Shown: piece by piece, positions 22,497 to 34,187 of the stretch
Numbering within the stretch: position 1 is the first letter of the stretch
Layout of the letters: every line of letters starts with the position of its first letter
DNA from: Apium graveolens
Taxonomy: Eukaryota; Streptophyta; Magnoliopsida; Apiales; Apiaceae
DNA: 64,000 nucleotides
Direction: 5' to 3'
Assembly: GCF_009905375.1 (NCBI RefSeq)
Contig: NC_133656.1
Coordinates: forward strand, 235,423,111 to 235,487,110
Notes under the pieces: model-generated
What the model saw: only the letters and a program-made list of their open reading frames with translations
What the model was told of the DNA's origin: nothing
Database searches by the model: none
Translations under genes and position numbers: made by a program

Positions 22497-23319
22497 GATT
22501 AGGTTTGTTAGGGTTTTATGTATATCTTGTTTATCTGGATAAACCTTATCTCAAACAAACCCACCACCTTATCTTATAAATCAAGTTTAAATCTCTCAAG
22601 CCTTATCTTTACTTGATTTATTAGTTTCAAAGATTCATTCAATATATTTTCAAACAAACTTATCTTCCAACCTTATCTTGTGTTTGAAAATAAATCTGTT
22701 AGAACTTTGCTTATAAATACAACTCTTCATTTCAGATTTGTAGCTAACACTTTCACGAGAATCTTTCATCATCTGAAATTATTTTCTTGTTTCATACCCG
22801 AGATATTCATATCCAGAAAAACAAGAAACCTAGTTTGAGTTGTAATCAATTTGTTTATTCTTGTACTCGTGTATTCATATCAACTTTGTGCCGGGTTGTG
22901 GCAAGCTTGATTTCAAAGTATAGCAAGGTAGCTAGAAGGCTAAGGAATAGCAGTGGGCTAGGTAGTAAGGTAGCTTGGGAAATGGTTTCTTTCAGGTGCT
23001 ATATTTGTAATCAAGGAAAAGACTGTAAGTTCTTTTATTAAAGTTGATATAATACATTCTCTATGCTAGTTGGCATGGGGACTTGGATGTAGGCCATAGA
23101 CTAGGTGTAGGGGCCGAACCAAGTGAAAACTTTTGGTGTTTTTACTTTTTAGTTTTCAGCATTCTGCATTTTATTTCTGTTATTTATTTTCTGCAGTGCA
23201 ATTGAGACTGTCCTATACCCTGTCTCATTTGTAAAGGGACTGTCCCATTTGCATAAGAGACTGTCCCATTTTTCTTGACAATTAGAATATTATTTTATCT
23301 ATCGAGCCATCGAATTTCA
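22497..23319 (+). repeat. 3' LTR of element A
   Basis: Aligns with the 5' LTR and ends TTTCA. If the LTR begins right after the polypurine tract (TG at 22406), the full LTR would be about 914 bases and the 5' copy is truncated. Confidence 0.88.
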
Positions 23320-24448
23320 TGTATATGTTCTTGATCATTGTGTGTGCGCGTTCATTATGGTTTCATAGGTAATCAAATAAGCATGGTAATAGTAATTGTC
23401 AGTTAGTATTTGTGTTTGTATGGTCTATTCGGCTGCGATTCTTAGTGCTTGGCTGTTGATTTTTCAACAATTTGATGAAAAAGAATGAATATCGTTGATA
23501 CAGAAGTTATGATGGAGACGAGTGATACCAAGAATTTACACAAGAGAGTTCTTTCTCTCTCTCTTAAATTTCAAGAGAATTTAAACATGCGCGGAAAATT
23601 GCATAGTTAATTACACCTTTATATCCCTACAAATTTTGTTCTAAAAATCGGTAATCAATGGGTAGTTAATCGCTAGACGGTGACCAATTAACTCGATTAT
23701 ACAGCAAACATGTGTATCAAGCTTCAGTTAGCCAATACACATCTTACTGGATTTTAATGAAAAATAAAATTAGAGACTTCCAATCAAAGTATCGAGCTTC
23801 AGTAAGCCAATACACATCATATTACTGGATACTAATCGAGAAGGCAAACAATCTAGACAACAAAAACAAAAGCTGCATGCCATGAGACTCAAACGTGCAA
23901 TATAATTGTAACATTTAAATATCAAGTGATAACTACCCAAGAAATCGCTAAAATCACTGAAAGTCCATCTCTAATGCATTTGGGGCAAGATTATTGTTAA
24001 CAAAAAATGGTTGGAAAACAATACACTTGTATTGATTCTTCGTTCAATACTCAAAAGATTGACTACTATTTAAGAAAATAAATGGTAACTAAATGTTCAT
24101 TACCAACTCATGCCAGGTCAAAACTTCATACATGAGACACTGTCACACTAAGATCATGTAACTAGGAACTAAACAAGGCTAAATGTCAACATGGTTCCTT
24201 TCAAAGTAACGTAATATCCTGACCTGAATAAAGCCATTGTAATATTCACATCATGTATCAGTTGTATCATAAAGCTACACTAATCAGAGTCTTAGTGTTC
24301 ACACGGTGCAACTTCATTTCAATTGAAAATCAACATAAAATCCCTCCATCAAGCATCTTGGTGGTTCAATCCAATGATACGTGCATTAGCTTTATCCACT
24401 TAGATAGTCTGAGAATCAGCAATGGCTTTTTCAGACACGAAATCTGCC
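23320..24448. other. Intergenic spacer with a 75-bp-period duplication
   Basis: No gene was recognised. Two related ~45-base stretches start at 23714 and 23789 (each has AGCTTCAGT[T/A]AGCCAATACACATC then ACTGGAT). This is a partial tandem duplication with 75-base period. Confidence 0.6.
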
Positions 24449-26502
24449 TCAACATTCTTTAATATCAGCAAAGAACGAAACTGGAATCTCTGGACTTGTT
24501 AGTTCCGACACATTTTTGAACTGTTCCAAATAAGTGCAAGATAAATTAGCGTCCATATTTAGAAGTGATTTGTTCTATATAAAAAACAAAAAGCTAAATA
24601 TACCATATATATACCTCATGTTGCGAATATTTCTCTCTAACTGCCTTTAATGAGCTTGCTCTTTTCCGTGATTGTAAATCTTGTATGATAAGTACACAGT
24701 CCTTCAAGTCAGATGCTTTGTATCCAGAGTATAGCTGCAAAGCAGAACTCTGCAACATATGTGCAAACAGTAAGAATAGAGAAGTTTCACAAATTCAGTA
24801 TAATTTGCAATTAGTTACTTTCTTACTAGTTTAATAAACCATCTATTGAAGTAACAGAATTGCAAAATACATAGTTAGGTGCCATACCCAAGGATGCACT
24901 TTCGAATCAATGGTAAACCTTGCCAGAAATATTACAGATGCAGCTACCAAAGAAGGTAAAAACTTGATGCATTCATAATCCAGCAAACTTAGTTCTGCCA
25001 GGTAATACCCCAAGAACTGTAACTTCAAACTAGGTATCTGCAGAGAAGAACAGTAAATGTAAGTACAAACAGAAAAAGATACCATCTTCAACATATACAA
25101 ATATAACACAAGGCAGAAGACTGGCCTTTTGAGTTTCTTGCGCAACACTGTTATATCTTCTGCAAGAACAAATCAAAAAGAGAAAAGTTATATTTAGTCA
25201 CATAAAGAAAGCATACTAGAGATGCAATATATTAGAGATGGGAAGTAAAGATAGTTTGCTGTATGTACCAACCTAAGAAATGTTTTCAAAGTTGGATTTC
25301 CCATTTCAAATTTAAGCGATTTGAGAACATCAGCTTCCATTTTCACAACCTCTTCTTTGGTGTATGTACTATCGGTAATATAACAAAAATCCTCAACATT
25401 TGGCGGCTTGATTTCTTCATATTTTCTATTCATAAACCACAACATGCATTCATAAGAACAAATCATCATATTACTATAATAAAAACAGACTATAAAAAGA
25501 CATATTAGATGCTTACGAAGCAATGAGCATTGAAGAGACACCAAGAAGCTGAAGCTTCTGCCTATTCAGAACATTGACCGATAAATATCTATCAATGTAC
25601 GAAATGGTCAAATACAAAGTGTCGGAAAGAAGCTTGTACTCCACCGCTACCTCAACCAACCAATCCACCAAAATTGCTCTCATGTTCACAGTCACATCTT
25701 TCTGCACCTTTTCAATATAATTTGACAACGGTCTTCTCTTTGTTTCCGCCTAAACAAAATTTAAACATGACATCAATTCAATTCAAAATTTTTAACTGTA
25801 AACTACACTCTAAACACAATAAACCAATAAACAATGCAATAAATTCTACTTCTTGAATTGGTAGGCAACTCAATTAATGAACAACTAATCCAAGCAAATT
25901 CAACTTCATGATATCGCATTCTCAACAAGATTTAGTCTTTATATAACAAGATTAATCATTCTACTGGACTAATTCATTCCATAACTTCAAATGTCAACCC
26001 CAAAAGCCCTAATTAAAATACCAAATCACAAACCCTAAAAAATCAAGAAAACTAAAACCCAGAAAATAAATCAATTGAACTCACAAACTATCAACAACCC
26101 ACTTAAATTCACAAAAAAATAAATAACCCCAACAAAAAACAATCAAAAGCCCCAAATTAAACTCACCTCCATATTACGAAGATACTCATATATATCAGCA
26201 GCATAAGCAGCACACATCTGCGGGTCACCCAAATCCCCATCAACATCAAAACCCAACCCGGATTTCTCCTCAATTTCAATCTTCTTCACACCTTTCTTCC
26301 CTCTCTTCTTGACCCGACCCGACACTTTTTCCAGGTCGACCCGCAACTTCTTGCTCTCCTTTGCAACGACGTCGTTAACACAATTCGATGAAATCTCACC
26401 CAACACTGTGCGTTTCTTGGTAATGGGTTGTTGCAGTTCACACAGAGCAGCCCGTTTTACTGCGAGTCGGGTCATTCGGACACAATTTTCTTGACCCGAC
26501 AT
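24449..26502 (-). CDS. CYCA3: A3-type cyclin (CYCA3)
   Basis: Nuclear cell-cycle regulator that activates cyclin-dependent kinase around G1/S and S phase. Seven minus-strand exons keep frame: 26502-26167, 25749-25517, 25425-25273, 25159-25126, 25037-24888, 24749-24615 and 24520-24449, giving about 370 residues, normal for CYCA3. The N-terminus has a destruction box [10 protein letters not shown] for APC/C turnover. The first cyclin fold includes [18 protein letters not shown] and YIDRYLS; the second includes [19 protein letters not shown] and [14 protein letters not shown]. The C-terminus is [14 protein letters not shown]. Exon 4 is only 34 bases, and its downstream intron appears to use a GC donor (AAG|GCCAGT), since a GT site there breaks the frame. 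All other junctions are GT-AG. Confidence 0.92.
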
Positions 26503-26595
26503 TGTGAATTGGAAACTAGGGTTTAGAGATCAGAGAAATGTAGTGTGTGTGAAATGTTGAGGGGAGAAAAGGGGTTATATTAAAAAGGAGAGAGA

Positions 26596-26606
26596 TGTGG
26601 CGCCAT
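26596..26606 (-). promoter_or_regulatory. Candidate E2F-like site upstream of CYCA3
   Basis: TGTGGCGCCAT lies about 95 bases upstream of the cyclin start codon and resembles palindromic E2F sites (GGCGCC core). A second similar sequence, TTTGCCCGC, is near 26735. E2F control would fit a G1/S cyclin, but the match is short. Confidence 0.35.
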
Positions 26607-27282
26607 TTTGTTTTGGGTTTGAAAATTTTTACGAAATGTTTTTTTCCGCTTAAAAATTTGATTTTTAGTTAAATATTTGAGTTTTGGTGTGGTTAAATTT
26701 GGAGTGTGTCAGTGTGTGTCGCAAATGTTTTGAAATTTGCCCGCTTTCGAGGCCAAACTGCGAACACTTTCAGAGTCAGACGAAACTTTTGTACAAGACC
26801 CGCCAAGTGTATTGAAAACTGAAAATCGAGAAGATTTTTGCGGATTTTAAGAATTTAAATATTTGATTTTGGATCTAGGGTTGTCCCGTCAAAGAATTTA
26901 AATCATTTTTAAAATGTGAAAACAGTTCATTCGGATTTTTTAAACAAAATGAACATATTCCAATCAGGATTTAAAATATTTTTTTAATATTTAACATTAA
27001 TTCCAAACAATTTTTTAAGTGAGTGTTATTCAAATTTTTATTGACTTTCAAGAATTTTTAAAAACTGATTTTGTTGATATTTTGTAATGAATTTTAAATT
27101 TTTCAAAATTTCGCTTAGATCCCATAGATTTCAAAAAGTTGTTTGGTTCTAATTATTTTCAAGTCATGTTCAATTTTAATTCGTTTCAAACTCAAGCCTC
27201 GTGTTCGGTTGATTTTTTTCCTCGTAGCTAGTATCTTATATCCACGAGATATTGGTTTTTTATACAGGATAAAGTGGTTATG

Positions 27283-27750
27283 TAGGGTGTAAACGAGTTG
27301 AATCGAGTAAAACACTACAAGACTCGAGTTGGAGCTTGATTTAACAATTCGAACTTAAGCTCGAACTCAACCGAAGCATAAATTCTTAGGTCGAAACTCG
27401 TTGCGATCAAAAAAAATCAATAAGTTCTAGTTTAGCTTTAAAACTCAAATCAATTTAGAAAAAACTCTAATGCGACAAATTCAGCTCAAGTTCGACTCGA
27501 TTAGACATGTAAAAAACATATGTTTATTAAATATTTATATAAAATGTATAAATAACATAAAAGTAATAATACTAATATAAGTTTGTTTGTTCCCATGAAT
27601 CTTCCAAGCCGAGTAATTTAAAATTCGAGCACGGCTCGGTGAATTATTGGAATAGCACGAGCTCAAACAAAATGAACCAAATTTAAATATTTTACGAGTG
27701 GAGTTAGAGTTAATCACGAACCATACGTTTGACTTATTTTACACCCCTTA
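27283..27750. mobile_element. Degenerate hAT-type MITE
   Basis: Starts TAGGGTGTAAACGAG and ends TTTTACACCCCTTA, imperfect inverted ends of the common plant hAT type (TAGGGGTGTAAAC). The interior is rich in CTCGAAC/GAGCTTG motifs usual for these elements. No convincing 8-bp target duplication was found. Confidence 0.45.
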
Positions 27751-30700
27751 TGAAGCATGTGTTCCAATAATCAAATATCATTTTATCTGTTTTCCTTTTT
27801 TTATAAATACATGAAAATATTTAATACGACATTAAATTAATAACTCAAATAATATAAAATAGTTATTACACTCTACCATCGTAACTCGACTTATGATTTC
27901 AATTATTTTTCATTCTGATAACAATAAAGTGATATCAAGAACAATATATCAACCGATACTCGTATAATGATTTCGATCCCGTGTCATTAATTATGACAAT
28001 CAAATGATCATTCATTGAATTTAAACTCAACTTTTTGTAGACTGTACGAATTATTAGTGATAGCGGCAGAGCTGAAGATTCGTTCGTCATGTACTTTCGT
28101 ATTTTGTGTCATGAATGACTAATTCAAACCTGAACGGTTAAGGACTCGTTTCGTGTTCTTGTACTTTCATTTCGTGTACGTTTCACGTTATATTTCGTGT
28201 AATTTAAAATTAATAATAAAAATAAAGATAATTATAATTTATATTTAAATATTTTGTTTTTACTAATCGAGTTTAAAGTCAATAAGTCATACAAACTCAA
28301 GTGCAGTCAAGTCTTGTAAAATTTGAATTTGAATATGTTTTTGTATCTATTTTTTGTAAAAAAATATACGTAAAATATTATTGGAAGATTTATTTTTTCA
28401 TGTAATAATAATAAAATAAATATTTAAATATAACAAAAATGCTTCCCTTTCTTACTCTTTTCAAAGCAACTTCACTAGTCTTTAAGCTGATGATTAAGCA
28501 TTCTCATTTGTCAAATGCAACATTGAATCCTCTCTCTGTGAATTGACTGACACTTAGGAGATTCACTTCGAAACCAGCAACCAGTGCTACATTTTCAAAA
28601 ATTAACTTGACATATCCCATAATGAAACCTTTGTTCTTGTCTCCAAAAGTCACTAACGGGTCAGCCATCTCCTCAAACTGTGATAGCAGGGCCTTATCAC
28701 CTGTCATATGTTTTGAGTATTCACTGTCTATGATCCATATGACTTTCTTCATTTTTCCCTACACATATTGAAGTTCTTCAAAGATTTAAGTCCCTCTTAC
28801 AGCTTCCACAAGTTTGAGCCAATGATCCAATGAATAACCATTCAAGTAACCAACACTTAATCTTGAAAATCTGTCAACCTTAATGTTCAAAAAGTGCCCA
28901 TCCTTAGAAATTATGCTCATCCCCTTTGCCTTGATATCATTTGATATTTGTTCAAATATGGCAGTTTCTACTGCATACTTCCTATCCTTTTCTTCTTTTT
29001 TGGCCTATGTTTTTGCTCTTCTTTCATCTTTTACTTTTAGCCATACACACAACATAGCCCTCCATGCTCTTGTACTGGTGTCCTTATCCTTCAACAAGCT
29101 AATCACCCTTTTGATTTATGTGTTTGAAAATGTGTCTATTAAATCCTTGCCAAGTAAAGTGTAGAGCCTTCTTGATAGTAAATTCTAACTTTCCTCAATG
29201 AAACAACCCAAACTTTGACCATTTTTCAACTAATTGTTGAAAGTAATCATCATATGTGATTCACCAATTTAGTGGAAGAAAATCAGTTTATCAAAACAAT
29301 TTCAGATAACCCTTTTCCTCAACTTACAGCTTCTTTGATTTTCTACCAACAGATTTGAAATGAGTTTTGATAGGTGGCTTAAATGAAGGTAGGTTTGAAA
29401 TTTTCTTAAAAGTGGTTTGGCTGAAGGTGATTGGTATTTTAAGGAGAGTATTTACAGTTTGTTTATACAAAACTTTAGGCGTAAAGGTTAAAGGTGGTTG
29501 AATGTTTGAGTCTTTAGGTTTAGGGGTCTGATTAGTTTGAGTTTGGATTTGTTGAACTTGGACACCTTTCTTCTTAGAATCCCTGTATCCCTCATTCTTA
29601 TTTCTTTTCCAATCTCCCTTCTTGTCATCTTGACCTCTCCTCTTTTCATGCACCTTGCTTCCAGCTGCCTTAGAGGATTAAGTTGGATTTCAGCCAGAAG
29701 GTTTTTGATCATCTTTCTTCTGCTCATCATCATCCAAATCATCCTTGGCGTTGATTTTTGTTTGAGACAACATAGTTTCAACATTTCTTAAGTATCTCCC
29801 CATAATCTTTATCATCTCAATGTCATCAACTATCTCGTTCTTCTTAGTCTTCAAACAAGTCTCAATGATCATTATCAACTTCTTATTTGCCATGATACAT
29901 TGTTTTGGAATCTGGAAATGTCTGCAATGTTTGGTAGTTGGACAAATATTTGCCACTCCCTTGCTTGATTGCAGATATGCTTCTGGAAAAGCGGCTATTT
30001 GAGCAGTTTTCAATTTAGTCAGCAAGAGAGTGTCTTTAGGAATCACTCTATTTACTTTGTTAATCAGAATGTCCTGTTCAGATTCCCTCCTTGATGTGAG
30101 AAAATTTATGGACACATGTAGACATCTATTTACACAAGAGTCATTTATGTTGACCACAACTCTATTTTCCTTGACACCATCTTTGGTTACTATCATAATC
30201 ACCCTTCAGAAGTTAATAGTCATGTCTAAAGCTTTCTTGTATGTGAAGTGATTGTTGGATAGAGAGTCCCTAAGAGCTTTTAGCAGTTGTTCAAGTTTAT
30301 TGCTCATAATTGGCCCCTCGGCTGCATGGATTAGCCTCTCCATCCCAACATCAACTTACCGTTCATGATCCTTTCCCTTAGCTTTTTCTAGTTCCATTTC
30401 ATTAGCTTTCTTGATTTGAAGTGATGATTTTAGCAACCTTTCATCTATCTCCCCCTTAGTTTTAGTAACAGGAAAAATGAGAGGTGAAGGTATTTCAGGC
30501 CTCACAGCTTCAGGCAGGGCTTGTAATGGAATGTTGAGTGCACCCATGATAGCTCCCAAAGAAACTGAATTCTGTATATGTCAGCTTGTTGACTCTGCAC
30601 CAAAGCTGTGAGTTGAGAGACTTGTTTTGTAAGAGAGTCACTAGAGTCTTGAAGAGTAGAGACTTGTTGTTGAAGAGATTGGATTTGTAGATTGGTAGAA

Positions 30701-31714
30701 GTGGATATTGACTGTTGTGAGCTAGAAGGCATGGTAGCACCAAATGTGGCTTGGACAGATACACTCCATTAACAGAGCTGAGGGCTCATATCTGCTTTGA
30801 TGGAGTTGATTCAACTTGAGTCTGGTGTCATTTGAATTTGCAATATGTTGTTGAACCACCTCATGCAGAGTCACGAATGATTGCCTTAGATTTTTGATAC
30901 TTGTATCCACTCTTGTTAGATCAAATATTGTCATCCGTTATGCAAAGGTGTTAAACCTTGTTTTGATCTCTATATGTGAATGTATAATCTCATCCATCTC
31001 CTCCCTCGCCATTTTTCTGATTTTGTCTTGATGACCAGTCAAAGTCACTTGTAGTTGTAATATTTGGGACATATCGTGTAATTATTTTTATTGATAAATA
31101 ATTATTATGTGATTATATTGTGATTTTTGGTGAATTATCTGATGATTGGTGTTGTTATGTGGATGTTTATATGTGGTAAAGTATAAGTAATTTAATTTTA
31201 TTATGTTCAGAATAAAATATAGACAAGTAAGGTATTTTTTCTGGTAATTTTTAGAGTGTTATATGATTTTATATTGATTTATGAATTTATTAATTATTTT
31301 CTGAATAATTACAAATCATTTCCTAAAGTCGGAAATCGTCCAACTTCAACCGTTTTTACGTTTTTACAACCCAAAACTCTTCCGAAAACTCCTTCCTAAC
31401 CTAATCTTGTAATTCCGGACATTTTCCGTATTTTGACATTTTTGATCCGGATTGCGGTTCGACCCGTGCGCGGTCCGACACAAAAATTTCCAATACGATA
31501 ACCTTTTTCTATAACATTATCTTCGTATAAAAGCGTTTTATAAAAGCCCAGTTTTGATAATTATCCAAAACAGGATAATAATTATCCAAAATAGGATAAT
31601 GCTTATCCAAAACGTTATCCGATAAACCGTATATTTTTGATATATGAGATTTTTTGATTAAATCATATTTTATCTTTTCGTAGTATGTGTAATACTATCT
31701 TATCCTTATGTAGC

Positions 31715-31723
31715 TATAAATAG
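31715..31723 (+). promoter_or_regulatory. TATA box within the solo LTR
   Basis: TATAAATAG with an upstream cluster of near-repeats AATTATCCAAAA and AGGATAAT (31555-31625), a possible enhancer. Likely the former retroelement promoter. Confidence 0.5.
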
Positions 31724-34058
31724 CCCTTACAGTAATTTGTTCAAATAAGCATAAACAAACACAATTCCACCAATCCAAGAACACTCTCTTCTCCCCCCCT
31801 TGAAGAACTCTCCGCCTAGCTTAGAAAAAGAAGAATAAAAATTCAAGAAACCAAGCTACACTCCTCCCCCCCTCCATTTTCTCTCATTTCGGCTAAAACA
31901 GAGACAACAACTTGAAACTGCTCTTTCTCCTTCATATCTCACTCAAATTTAGTGTTCTATATCTCATTGGAAAGGTCTTGAGATGATCTACAACTATTGT
32001 TTAGAAGCCTCGTCCATAAAAGTATGTCCAGGCCCTCGTTTTTCCAGTTCTTTCAAGAGGACTAATTGTAACTCCGAAATTCTAACTTCTTTCTTGAATT
32101 CCTTTTCAAGTTTGATCATGATAATCATAGATCAAGGTATCATAGTGATCATATAAACTCCAAGGAAGGTATAACAGATCCAAACCCTAGCTTAACTTTG
32201 AGTTTTGAAGCATGATTATGACATGGTTATCTAAGTAGTTAGTATTAGTTGTTTAATGGATGATTTATGCATGATAATGGATATAAGTGGATGAGTAGTT
32301 TGAAATGGCCTTGGTTATGAGAAGGTTTTGACTTAAAATGATGTTAGGAGTGAATATCTTGGAATATAGTTTCTTGGTTTTTGTTTTGGGATAGGTTTAA
32401 AATGGGAAAGCAGGTAAACGTAGCCGTCGTAATTCCCGATTTCTTTTAAGCTTAACTTGCACTAGAAACTAGGCATGCGAACCCCTCTGATCATATTTTA
32501 CCACTTCCATTATTAGATAGGTTGTGTTTTAAACTTCGTTTTGATACGTGGTTCGCCTAAATCGAACTTACGGTTTAGGAAAAAACGACCGTTTTAGTAA
32601 ACAGCGTTTCACGGAGATATCACCATCAAACGCCGAACTTGCAAAATATTTTCAAAAATTGTAAAAGTTTTGTTGGTCCCGAAACTTTTTGATAACCTGT
32701 ACGGGATAGTAAATAAGAGCCTCGAGTTGGAGTTTCCTTAAAAATATTATTTCTCAATTTAATAAAATTAGTGGAGGTGAGGGTGGCGGTGCGTGTTTAT
32801 GCGTGTTGTTGCATGTTGTGTTGGGTTGTGTTTTGCTTCAGAAAAATTCAACTTCCGTTGGGTTACGATTTAAAAATTCTGATTTTGAGTATCTCTTAAA
32901 AAAATATCAAAGTTATAATTTCTCTTTTATAATTTTCGAGATAGAGTAGTAGTTAAATATTTATTCTCGGGATTATTTGGATTGCGTGATTGGTTTGGAC
33001 TGTGATTGCTAGATTGTTGAGACGTCGATTATGTTTCGACGGGTAGACCAGTAAACAGAGGAGGTGCTGCCCGATTTTTGGAAAAATTAAATTCAAAAAT
33101 ACTGGGACACATCATGTGATTACTGGGATTACTAGTCGAACGTATATACGTATATAATTATAAATAAAATATTTTATAAATATTCGATAACCCTATTTTC
33201 TGAAACAAGAGTGTTCGTATATTTTGACTATGATCATCAGACTAAGTTCCAATTGTGCGAACCTTAATTGTTATGTGTATGATGATAGTACATATAATTT
33301 TTATCGGGTTTTGATATATTTTGGGTATAACTGATAGCGAGGATATGTCAAGCATAACTGGTTGTCTAATATAGAGTAGTTCGACCCTGTAGGTTATAGT
33401 CGGAAAACAGAAAATTTACGTCAGACCAAAGATAGCCTAGTGATCAGTCGACCAGCTCAGCGAGGTTCCAAGCAAAGGATTTAAGTGTCGAAGTCGAATC
33501 CAGGATAGCCTACTAGTAAAGCGATAAAACCGAGCGTCCAAGTCAGTCCAAGGTCAATCGATATTAGTTGTAAAGCTCTGCAAGGCAAGTACCCCTGAAC
33601 AATCTTTTACTGTTCAATATATATGAATAATTGTTGATTTAATTTATGTACTCGAACAAAACGTTTTAAGTCACGTTTCCCCCGTGTTTGAATATGTTTT
33701 ATTAACGTGCGTTTCGAGGGGAAAGTGACTTCTGAAAATGCCTATCTCTAGATTGTGATTGAAATTGGAAAGATTTTGGAAAGTGTGATGTGATATAATT
33801 GTTTAAAAGAGATAGGTATTATTGATTTTTAGAAACTGGATAAAAACGGATCAGATATTGGATGGTTGCGTAAGAGGCCCGTAACGACCCAACGGGTTTG
33901 CGTAAGAGGCTAAGTCGGTTGCACGCCCTATTTAAACCGCTTAGTCCACCGTGACAGAAACCTAGCTAGTCTCTGAGTTCCGGAACAGGTTTGTGGTGGG
34001 ATAGACTGATCAGTTGTCCCTAGGATTCGTCCAATTATATATTTGATTTTGATTTAGT

Positions 34059-34187
34059 GGTTCTCATAACGGAACAGATGTTTTGTGGTTCCAGTAACGG
34101 AACAAGTGACTGAGGTTCCAGTAACGGAACAAATGGTTTTGGATCCCCGTAACGGGACAAATGGTTTTATGGTTCCTGTAATGGAAC
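34059..34187 (+). repeat. Five palindromic GGTTCC..GTAACGGAAC repeats in the solo LTR
   Basis: Five 17-18-base units (34059, 34087, 34114, 34141 and 34171) are spaced 27-30 bases apart. Each is itself an inverted repeat (GTTCC / GGAAC arms). The fourth unit has paired changes (GGATCCCCGTAACGGGAC): its GTCCC/GGGAC-type arms still largely pair. Confidence 0.75.

Larger units (their letters stand above)
16398..23319 (+). mobile_element. Copia LTR retrotransposon, SIRE-like (element A)
   Basis: Near-complete element with two LTRs of about 0.82-0.84 kb, a tRNA-Met-type primer site, gag, pol and a polypurine tract. By eye the LTRs differ at roughly 16 positions in about 800 aligned bases plus a few indels, so the insertion is fairly young. 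gag and pol are each open. No matching 5-bp target duplication was found. The polypurine tract (22389-22400) lies about 105 bases before the aligned LTR start, which suggests the 5' LTR has lost its first ~90 bases. The long gag with a C-terminal extension fits the SIRE/Maximus lineage. Confidence 0.93.
26503..28500. other. AT-rich intergenic DNA
   Basis: Cyclin promoter side followed by AT-rich non-coding DNA. Apart from the MITE-like segment at 27283-27750, nothing recognisable is seen. Confidence 0.5.
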
